NCBI RefSeq assembly: GCF_041381155.1
Contig: NC_091143.1
Span: 39,137,996-39,201,995, forward strand
Reading direction: 5' to 3'
Source of the DNA: Argopecten irradians
Taxonomy: Eukaryota > Mollusca > Bivalvia > Pectinida > Pectinidae
DNA: 64,000 nucleotides
In this document: piece by piece, positions 12,080 through 22,700 of the stretch
Position numbering within the stretch: the stretch's first letter is position 1
How the letters are laid out: each line of letters opens with the position of its first letter
Translations under genes and position numbers: made by a program
Notes under the pieces: generated by a model
Databases searched by the model: none
What the model was told of the DNA's origin: nothing
The model's input: the letters and a program-made list of their open reading frames with translations, nothing else

Positions 12080-12715
12080 ACAAAGTAATACAAATTGACT
12101 CCATACAGCAATGCAAAGTGACTCAATATTGTAATATAAAGTGACTCAATACAGCAGTACAGAGTGACTCAATATTGTAATACAAAGTGACTCAATACAG
12201 CAGTGCAGAGTGACTCAATACAAGTATAAAGTGACTCAATACAGTAGTACAAATGACCCAATACAGAAATAAAAAGTGACTCAATACAGTAATACAAAAT
12301 GACTCAATACAGCAGTACAGAGTGACTCAATACATTAGTACAAAGTGACTCAATACAGTAATACAAAGTGACTCAATACAGCAGTATAAAGTGACTCAAT
12401 ACAGAAATGCAAAGTGACCCATTCAGTAGTACAAAGTGACTCAATACCGTAGTACAAAATGACTCAATACAGAAATAAAAAGTGACTCAATACAGTACTA
12501 CAAAGTGGCTCAATACAGAAATATAAAATGACTTTATCAGTAGTAAAAGGTGACTCAATACAGTAGTACAAAGTGACTCAATACAGACATACAAAGTGAC
12601 TCAATACAGAAATACAAAGTGACTCAATACAGAAATACAAAGTGACTCAATACATTAGTACAAAGTGACTCAATTCAGTAATACAAAATGACTCAATACA
12701 GTAGATACAGTAGTG
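12080..12715. repeat. 22-23-bp minisatellite
   Basis: About 28 units of the type GTGACTCAATACAGTAGTAC plus AAA, with scattered indels. Downstream of the ankyrin gene; no coding role seen. Confidence 0.95.
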
Positions 12716-13331
12716 CGAAGTTACTAAATACCAATTGATATCAATTGAGTAAAATAATCTGAGATACCGTATAGTCAGTATTTTTCGACAAGGTCATGAC
12801 TTCCAGTTTGAACGACAAAATGAACACTATAGAGAAGAAAGTGTTCCAGTCTCACAAATTGATCTACCAGTCTTTTTTCAGTATGTACGTTAGAATTTAT
12901 TCTATGGAAGGCTGGTAGAATGGTTGCATGTTAAGATATTTATGGGATAAGTCATCTTGTAATATGTTTCTTCTATTTGAAAGCTTGTAGTTCTTTGCAG
13001 TATTTATCGTGTAAATATAAACATTGCGTGGTATAGAAAAAAGGTTGTGATATGAATTCATTCATGTTACAATGCCAATGACTGAATCTTTTCAAAAGAC
13101 ATAACAGATATTGGCCTACGTGGTAATTAGTAAAACAATGTACTCCATTTAACACGAATAGAGTTGGTTATGGTGCATTTTTAGCAATGTCGTGATAGCT
13201 GTAATTAAGCGATGTAAAGATACTCCTTACCTTGTAACCTTGTATATGTGTAGTATATTGCATTGCGGTGTCGTGTGTCGTGTGAAGAGAGGTGCTACAG
13301 ATAGTGTTCAGGTGCAAGATAAATAGAATCT
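12716..13331. other. Intergenic AT-rich DNA, nothing recognised
   Basis: No consistent coding frame or repeat on either strand. Confidence 0.4.
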
Positions 13332-13476
13332 TACATGGGTCTGTCAAGTGGACAGGGGATGTCTCAAGCCAAGTGAAAAAATTCGTCTGGTCACCCCAAG
13401 CCATGACAAGTGTTGGCGGCCAAAATCTTTTACGAAGGGTGAGATATCCCTGTTCACTCGACAGACCCATGTGTGA
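13332..13476. mobile_element. Foldback element with ~40-bp arms
   Basis: TACATGGGTCTGTCAAGTGG and later its inverse (...CACTCGACAGACCCATGTGT); the arms continue inward through ACAGGGGATGTCTCA. Non-coding MITE-like element. Confidence 0.85.
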
Positions 13477-15303
13477 TTATTTTTCTCCCATATTGTAAAG
13501 AGAAAAAATCATTTATTTAGAATTATTTTATAGTGTCGACATCACAGAGACGTCGCAATACAAAAAATCTCCACATGTGTCAATGACGTGTTTGTCAAGC
13601 GCGTGTGAGCTGTCTTTTCCCTACTCCTTTCCCTAGCAACGGCGGGATAACCCTGTCAACAAGTATGTGGGAAAAGGACGTTAAGAAAAATCGCAAGATA
13701 ATAATAGTATCTGCATATTGAATAAAAATGCTTTCATTTCTCTGCTCATTGAATATTCGTCAAATGATTTATGATTTATGTTTGATAGAGGTATTATTGG
13801 TAAACTCGAATACTGGTGATATTTTTCTGTATTCGGTTGTAAAGAACGATTCGTAGTTGTAGACATCAACTGTAGATATACAATGGACATTTTTATTGAT
13901 GGCAAACTGGCCAGCAGATGTCAGTTTAGGGATAGTTGTTATTTGTTTATCAGTGCATCCAGTTGACCCTTGACTTTAAGCAGATTCAGGAGTAAAATCA
14001 AAATTTCTCAGAAATCTGAAATGTCAAAACGTATAATAGTCAGACGTGTGCTTAAAAATCAAGAGTCAAATCTGATTTTTGGGAGTCAAAAAGATGCTCT
14101 CAGAGGTCTACTGGATGCCTTGTTTAAGATGTTAATGCAATGAGGGATTTCGGGGAATGCTACCAGATACAGACGATGGCATAACTCAGCGGAGATCAAC
14201 CTTAAGTCTATGCTTGTGTTAACACGTATAGACCCTTATGCTCCTTTTGGGCTAAATAGATCAGTATGACATATATATCTTTAATGAATTGCTTTTTTAT
14301 TTGTTGTATACAAATATGATTGTTTCACCAGATACATGTTTAATCAAATGTGTTTCATGATGCTCTTAACAAAAATAGAATATACATTATAGTGATATAA
14401 TGAGAGGATGATGTTGATGTACGAGGGATAGTGTTTATAGCGTATATCTCTGTTACAGTTAATTGTTCATTCAATAGTTTGTCATGAATGAAAAAGACAT
14501 CATCATATGATCCATTAAAGTCTTCGCCTTAAACTGGATTTTTGTTGTTCATACAGATCGTAATGTCAAACATACCTTTTCTAACATATAAAAACATAAA
14601 TAGACCTAAATTATAGAGTATATTTTCGAAATTTGGCAGGCCTTTGCTTTGATTACGATAGTTGGTCTGCGAAAAAAAAGCCAGATTGCGAAATCTTAAT
14701 TCGTTTAAACATTTCCTTTTTTAAGTGGAAAAAAGACATTTTAGCTCCCTTGGGGGTAGGTATCCCTTGTGACGTCATAATTTTGTCGGCACAATTTTCG
14801 CCTTTTTTTTCTCCGGAAAGAATGACATTGTGATCGCATACACATGACGTCATAATAAATACCAGGTTGAAAAAATTATGTATAACATAAATTAAGCGTT
14901 TGAAAATGCTTACGAAAAGCTCTAAATCAAATGTCATTCACAGCAGAGTAAGCGATCGTCATCTAGGTCAATATACAATCCATATTGGCCAACAAGGAGT
15001 ACATTTTCTATTGTTTAATTATCACAAATCATGAAAATATTTTACAAAACACATACTCACAATAAAGTTATTAACCAGCATGGTTACGGATATACGAAAC
15101 GATAGATATAGATGTCTATTTTGTAAAAGCGTTAAGTTACATGTGTTCACAAGTTGTATATGTTTACCGTCAACTAAACATTTATTTAACAAACCATCGT
15201 TACCATTACCATGTGATTAACTACGTTTAAGGTTATCAATAGCTGTTGCAATTTCTTTTCTAGTAATAATTGAATCTAACTCATCACATATTACATGATC
15301 ATT
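13477..15303. other. Intergenic region, no gene recognised
   Basis: AT-rich with several short open frames lacking coding character or splice support. No strong repeat found. Confidence 0.4.
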
Positions 15304-15427
15304 TAAGGATTAACTTGAATAGATTTTTTATGTTATGGAGATATAACACAAAAATCTGAGTGTACTCTCATCATAAACCGCTTCGGTTATCTCCATAACA
15401 TAAAAAATCTATTCAAATTAATCCTTA
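15304..15427. mobile_element. Short palindromic TIR element
   Basis: Arms of about 40 bp (AAGGATTAACTTGAATAG... and its inverse ...CTATTCAAATTAATCCTT) around a short centre containing ATAAACCGCTTCGG. The almost perfect foldback suggests a recent MITE. Confidence 0.85.
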
Positions 15428-15924
15428 TAATTCATCTTACTAAAGATAATCTCTTCAACATTTAAAATTCATTTTGGGACTCTTTTGTCTATGAAATTAT
15501 TACGCCGTCATCTCAGCCAATCAGAAGCGACGTTACAAACGGCGACGCCATTTTTTCCTTTATGGGCTGATAAAGTAAATTTTTAAGCCAATGGAAATGC
15601 TCGTAACAAGCAAAATTGAATTATCATTGTCTAACATCATCATCAATATGATTAGCTGTGCAGTCAGTCAACTATTAGCATGGTTAGAGTCACCTTTGTA
15701 TCGAACATTTTACTGATCGAGCTTAACGGATTTTAGAACATTTCATTTCAATTGATATAATAAATTTGGTCTTTGAAAAACATATGTCATTATATTACAC
15801 ATATAGTTATTGTAAAAACCTACAGAAATCTTCCCGTGTGTTTTTCATTTCTTTCCAACCAGTATCTCACCAGTCCAACATCAATAGAAAGCCTACCGGC
15901 TTGTTAAGATATATATTATAAGAT

Positions 15925-16410
15925 TCTTTCATATGTGGATATGAAGGATAGAGATATTCTACCCGAGGGTCACAAAATGTAGTAAAACCCGAGGCTTGCC
16001 GAGGCTTTTGCAACATTATGTGTTCCCGAGGGTAGAATATCCCTATCCTTCATATCCACTTATGAAAGAGTATTTTTCTTTCATACCTCGACGTTTTATT
16101 GCAATTTTACAACTATAATATCCCGCCATTTTGAAATAAATTCGAAGAAATCAACGACTGGAAGTCAATTTTCCATACATGAAAAATTACGTGATATTTT
16201 CAACACAAATTCTGTTGTTTGCATCTTTTATAGTAAAACCAGTTAAATTTGTGATTTTTTTTTAAAATTTTACCGGGGAAATAAGAGATTTTGTTGACGC
16301 CGTGACGTCACTAGGCTTAATTGCAGCCATGCAATACAGCCTCAGGCGACATGAGTGTATTGCCCTAGACCAGCCAGTATTACACCCGTAGGTATGAAAG
16401 AATACTATTT
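15925..16410. mobile_element. Large foldback element
   Basis: CTTTCATATGTGGATATGAA...CTACCCGAGGGT is inverted as CCCGAGGGTAGAATATCC...ATCCACTTATGAAAG by 16071. A second CTTTCATACCTCGACG / CCGTAGGTATGAAAG pair runs from about 16079 to 16410 and contains TGACGTCA. Two abutting palindromes or one composite. Confidence 0.75.
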
Positions 16411-17960
16411 ACATTGATGGTTAAAAAATACAATGTGTGATTGCATATAAAAAGTTACTGGTACCTCACAGGTATATACACTATTTGTAGCTGTCCTAGT
16501 ATAGGTAGAGATTTCCTGACTTGGTTCTTCCAGTCATATCAACCACGATCGCTGTCGCACACGAATTGTTCTAATCGGCGGCACGAACCAACTGCTCACA
16601 TCACATGTAAATCGTGCAGACTTCGTGCGCACACCTCATGTCATTTTACGTTGCGCGATGGTACAACAGCACATTGTCCAGCGTTTAACCAAAATTTTAC
16701 ATCATTCTGACGTAAAAAGAGCATTCAGTTAACACATTTTGCCCCACGGCTGTCACACATGTACATATCTGTACAATAACGTATGTACATGATTCCCGAA
16801 ACGTGATTGTTTTTGCACGGGGAACTCCGTGTAATGTGTTCACACTATATCTGTTCCGTTTCTAAGGTTACGTCCGACTTTTCTGTGGTGTCGCTTGCTA
16901 GCGGGGATTTTAAAGTCCAGCGTTTTGGATTAACGTTATAAATTTCTTGTCTTCGAAAGGCCCTAGGAAGGGAAAGAACGCATACAACACTTCATTACAA
17001 ATCATATCGATTAGAATGATAGTAACCTTTCTACTGTTTGTTTTATACTTAAGCATCGATGTCACCAAATTGTTTTATCACTTCGAGGTATAAAAACAAT
17101 TTGTTTGCAAACTGTGAGAATATGCTACGCGGATGTTTTCATCACCATATGAAATTAAAAGATAGTGACATCAATGCCTCTTATTATATTAAGACTATTT
17201 ATTAAAAACAAAATACGGTTTAATGAGCGATTCCAATGGTTTTTCAAATCGATACGTAACGTCAATATTTCTATTGTGACGTCACGATAACGTTTGATTT
17301 TCGCGCCATTTTCGATTTTTTGTCATAGTACAAAAAAAATAAATAAAATGAAAGCCAGATTTAATAATAAAACAAAGAAAAATTAATTACAGGTCGATGG
17401 AACAAAATATAATATTGGTATAGCATTTTCTAATACTCAGTCAGGAAAGGAGTAAAACAAAGGTAATACTGATTGACCAAGTGCACGCTTTCGCACAGAT
17501 AAAGTTCTAATCTAGATACACTACTACGAGTAATATTCTATGAAAGAAAAGTATAAGAGACTTGCCAGAAGATTTATATATCTACACATATTGATAGACA
17601 AATCTTAAAGAGAAGGTTACCATCTGGACTCATAGGAAAATATTAACAATATAACATTACAAATTGCATATAGGGCTTATCACTAACTTGTGTTCGCCAT
17701 ACTAAGGCAGCTGAACGTAAATAAGGTCAGGGTGACCTAATTTTGCCAGTTCAGCATGACATGTTCTAGATAGCCAATATATCTTCAGGTCAATTTGACC
17801 TGAAATTCTTGATCTGAATTTACCTAAAGACTTTATGCCTGTGTATACAGACGGAATTTACAATTGTCCTTCTACGATATGTTAGAAGTAAGTCAGTGAA
17901 TTCAACATATTAAACAACTAAGAAAACGAAATGAAAGTATTAGTGGTAAACTCAAGTGAC
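16411..17960. other. Intergenic region downstream of the mucin gene
   Basis: No gene recognised. The stretch 17220-17385 shares a dispersed repeat with 50648-50830. Confidence 0.4.
17220..17385. repeat. Dispersed repeat, copy 1
   Basis: Shares TTTCTATTGTGA, CGCCATTTTCGA, GAAAGCCAGATTTA and AACAAAGAAAAA in the same order and spacing with 50648-50830. Class unknown. Confidence 0.65.
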
Positions 17961-19755
17961 TTACTTTTGCTTTCTATAGTAGAGTATGAAGGCTATGATC
18001 GCCATCAGGACCAAAGCTCCCAGCACCCCACCTACTATTGCAGGCCAATACTCCATTGGATCTTGAGATACGGTAGGGTCCAGTCCTGCTGTAGTTGTTG
18101 AGGGTTTTGTAGGCTCCAATAAAGGTGTTACATATCTAATATCAACCCCATCGTTACTGTTCGTACTCTGTTCTGTGGTTTTCGTACTTTGTTCTGTGGT
18201 TTTTGTTCCAGCCCCATCGTTACTGTTCGTACTCTGTTCTGTGGTTTTCGTACTTTGTTCTGTGGTTTTTGTTCCAGCCCCATTGTTACTGTTCGTACTT
18301 TGTTCTGTGGTCTGTGTTCCAGCCTCATTGTTACTGTTCGTACTCTGTTCTGTGGTCTGTGTTCCAGCCCCATTGTTACTGTTCGTACTCTGTTCTGTGG
18401 TCTGTGTTCCAGCCTCATTGTTACTGTTCGTACTTTGTTCTGTGGTCTTTGTTCCAGCCTCATTGTTACTGTACGTATTTTGCTCTGTGGTCCGTGTTCC
18501 AGCCTCATTGTTACTGTTCGTACTTTGTTCTATGGTCTGTGTTCCAACTTCATTGTTACTGTTCGTACTTTTTTCTATGATCTGTATTCCAGCCCCATTG
18601 TTACTGTTCGTACTTTGTTCTGTGGTCTGTGTTCCAGCCCCAATGTGACTGTTCGTACTTTGTTCTGTGTTTTTTGTTCCAGCCTCATTGTTGCTGTTCG
18701 TACTTAATTCTGTGGTCTTTGTTCCAGCCTCATTGTTACTGTTCGTACTTTGTTCTGTGGTCTGTGTTCCAGCCTCATTGTTACTGTTCGTACTTTGTTC
18801 TGTGGTCTGTGTTCCAGCCTCATTGTTACTGTTCGTACTTTGTTCTGTGGTCTGTGTTCCAGCCTCATTGTTACTGTTCGTACTTTGTTCTGTGGTCTGT
18901 GTTCTACCCCCAATGTGATTGTTCGTAGTTTGCTCTGTGGTCTGTGTTCCAGCCTCATTGTTGCTGTTCGTATTTTGTTCTGTGGTCTTCGTTCCAGCCC
19001 AAATGTTACTGTTTGTACTTAGTTCTGTAGCCTTAATTTGGTTCTTGCTAGAACTTGGGTTTGTGTTGGTAGTATGTATACCATTCCCTGTATTATCAAC
19101 AACATAGACAACTGTGCTGGAGTCTATTCCTATTGTATCAGTATTCTGTTGTGTAGAACTAATTTCTGTAATTTCAGTAGAAATGAGTTTTGTTTGTGAC
19201 ATTACTTTGGTGGTTGTTTCTTGAAAATCTACGTCTGTTGTTGACTTTTCTGGGTTCGATGTTGTTTTCATTGTGATTGCCGATAACTCCCCCGGCATTG
19301 TAGTGAATGGTGGTTGGGGTGGTTGTGTGATGGTATCACTGGTTGTAAAGAACATACTCTGAGTACCGAATACATCCACGACTGAATTGGTGGCATGGAG
19401 TGAAGCCCCGTTTGACATAGTTGGAGTGACAGTATCTTGACCTTGTGGTGTATTTCCATCTGTCACACCTGTATTATTACTATTTACCACAGTATCATTT
19501 CCACACAGATCGACTGGACTTCTGCTGCTATTTTCGTTTCCAGAAGTTAGATGTTTCCGAGTAAATCCGCAGCGCTTTTCCGTCGTTGCTCTCATAGGTG
19601 TTGTGGCTTGTAACAGCCAGTCTGTGACTCCGGTAAGCACAGGAGTAGTTGGGCTGTCAGGACAGTGTTGGCTATCCGGGTAAGTCAAACAGTCTATAGC
19701 GCAGTTCTGTCCGTAATATGACGGATCACAGCCATACCGGAACACCATCCGCAGT
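17961..19755 (-). CDS. Mucin gene exon 5: partial DSL, Thr/Ser repeats, TM helix
   Basis: Acceptor TTTTACAG|A completes a Glu codon, then LRMVFRYGCDPSYYG. It carries the partial DSL, the Thr/Ser linker, the 45-bp coding repeats and the helix IVGGVLGALVLMAIIAFIL. Stop TAA is at 17963-17961. The stop overlaps a consensus donor (AAAA|GTAAGT), so a longer, spliced cytoplasmic tail is possible. Confidence 0.85.
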
Positions 19756-22700
19756 CTGTAAAATAGTTCTTTATACACAATACCTACGTTTGCATGTATA
19801 TTTATCTATGTGACAACTCGTATTTTTAACATTGCAAAAGTAGTAGAGAATATCACAGCTCTAACGCACAAATATGTTACAGTTTAGAAATTTAAAACTT
19901 GTGAAAAATGTTATTTGTGTCTTTCATGGAAAGCATTAAATACAAATTATACTCTGATCGTCGGGATGTATAGTGTATATACTGGGGTGATAGAGAGGTA
20001 TTATTGGAATAACTGGAATTTTAGGGAGGTATCAGTATACTTACTCTGATGGATCATGTGATCGCATTCCCATTTCATGCATGTAGATAAAATCAAGAGA
20101 CGGTCCCTCATGCTCGAAGTTAAACAGGAACATGTCGATAAGTGTCAATGAAGAACCATTGTTATCATCGATATCGTACACGTCAACTGTTATATTGACC
20201 TGTCCCTGAAATATAATAATATCGTATACATCAACTGTTATATTAACCTGTCCCTAAAATATGTTAATATCGTAAACGTCAATTTTTATATTAACCTGTT
20301 CCTAAAATATGTCAATAACGTACAAGCCAAATGTTATATTGACCTCGCTTTAAATTTATATTAATATCGTGCACATCAACTGTCAAATTAATCCGTTTGC
20401 GGACGACGTCCATATGCACGTGATACAAATATTTACTTACCGGCCATCTGCGGAAAGTAAAGGTCAAAGGATTGGTCACTCCTTCCAATGACGTCGGAAA
20501 GAAAACGGCTTTAGCGTTATCTATGGGATGTTCTGATGGTCTGCTGGGGACACTGTAACAACATAAAAACATAAGTAATTTACATGTCTATTCAAATTAA
20601 GATACAGAAGTTAAGGCAAAAAATCTTAAGTTAAGGAGCCTTCTAACGTCGAGGTCGGGAGCCTTCCTAAAGCTTTCTTATAGAGAATTTTAAGTTAAGG
20701 AATTCCTAAAATTCAAGGAATGTTCGTGAGACTGGGACCTGGCGTCAAGAAACTTATGAACTTGCAAGACACTGCATACACGACACGAGAGGCCGTCCAT
20801 AGGACGTAAATATGATAACCAAACCAACCATTTTAAAGCATTTTTCCCAATATATATTTTGGGTCGATGAAGTCTCAAAAATCGGAAGGATATTCTTCAT
20901 TGACGCGAAGTGGGTATTTATTACGCATACATGTTTGTGCATTTACTTATTTTTACGTTAATATTCAGTTGCCTAAGTTAAATTTGGCCAAAGACTGTGC
21001 CGGTTTCTAAAAGTCCCCGTGAAAATGTTTCTCGTGTATGACGTCATAATATTCGACATACAATTCTTTAACACAATGGAAAATAACCTCAAACTTCTCA
21101 CCAATGAAAATGAGTGTAACAAAATAAATCAAATGATTATGTTGCACAAGGTATCACTCACCTGTCTATGCCTTTCAGCGAAACTTCAAATATCAAATCA
21201 CAGGAATCCAGACATCCCGTCTCTGTCCGAGGGCCATCACAACATTGGCCGGTGAAATTTAGGTTCTGGGGATTGATGAATCCCAAAAAGCCGACATAAA
21301 ACTGCCCTTTAGGTGATGCTAGATGTACCTGAAAGATTTCAATCGGTGAACATTAGGCGAGACTAGATAACCCTAAAGATTGTAATCGATGAACATAGGC
21401 GAAAAAAGCTCAGCTCTCTTGGGAATCACGAGCTCGTCTGTCTTTCTAGTCTGGTTTCAAATAAACTGGCTAAAAGCACTGATTACATTATATATGAGGT
21501 CGCCACTACTTACTCCATGTGTTTGTATTGTTATTTTTGTTTGTTTATTATTTTGTTTGCTTGTTTTGTTTGTTTCTTTTTTTGTAATATCCCATTGTAG
21601 AACTCTTCACAGTTGGAGGTACAATTTTAAAAGCAGCTCGTTCATGTCGTACTCAAAGCATGACGCGTTGTTTATTTCATGTCACACAAACACAAACAGA
21701 ATATATAATGGATGATCTCATAAAGCAGAAATATCACCCGGCAAAGCCCTGATACCCATTAAAACCACTCTAGAATGACCTCTCACCGTCAGGAGATGTT
21801 TTAGTCAGCTCGGCGTTACTAAGGCTGATCAGGGACGTGGTACCTTATCATGCCCGCTCCCACCGGGCACTCCCGTATAATTCGGTCCAAACCAATCACA
21901 GGAATGGGACTCATCAATGATAGGACTTTACACCACGATTCTACACAACCAGGGTAGGTGACATAGTGGATTGAGGAATGTCAAAAATGCACTGACTCAG
22001 TTTGAAATTCAGAAAGAATATTCGCTGTTACTTTTTGTTTATACATATATATTGTTTTGTAAATGCAAAAAAAAAAAAAAAAAAAAAAAAATCCGGTCTG
22101 GCCAAGACACGATCTCTTGTCTAAAAACAATATTTCTTAGGTCTTCTACTCCGTATGTCCGCTGTTATATCATGCAAACAGTTTGGAAAATGATTCTGTG
22201 TACGTTCGGTAGTCGGTGTTCCTGTTTGGCGGTTTTCCATTTTTTAATCTGATTAAAATACAGATCCTTATTATCACTACGTTGATAAGAGGATCTGACA
22301 ACATCCCATTAGGAGTCACGTTCTGGTGACCTTTGGAAATGGCCAATCAAATTGCTGCTGCAAGAATTTTGACTCGGGACGAAGTAGTTTGAGAAAGCTG
22401 TCAGAATTATATTCGTGTATATAGTCATCTCGCCAAAACAGCACAACAAAGCTAAATGTATATGTATACTGGGACGAAAATAAGTTATCAATTGACATAA
22501 CATTGTGTAGAAAATGCCTTTGATCTGAAGCACACGTTGGAAAAAGGTCATCCGAACATGACCCCTTATGGGATGTTGTCAGATGCTCTATTGAACGGAG
22601 TGGTTATAAGGATCTGAATTTTAATCAGATTGTACATTTTTCTGCTTTTTTTTCAATTCTGTCTCTAACGTGATATTTTGCTCGGAAAGTCATGTCATGT

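Noticed and set aside
14633-14937. Overlapping frames on both strands near 14.7 kb
   Set aside because: Lysine/phenylalanine-rich AT artefacts with no family resemblance.
16441-16710. 89-codon plus-strand frame with Cys-rich content
   Set aside because: No recognised domain and no splice or start support; left as unassigned intergenic DNA.
18175-19107. Plus-strand Cys/Leu-rich open frames opposite the mucin repeats
   Set aside because: Shadows of the 45-bp coding repeat on the other strand.
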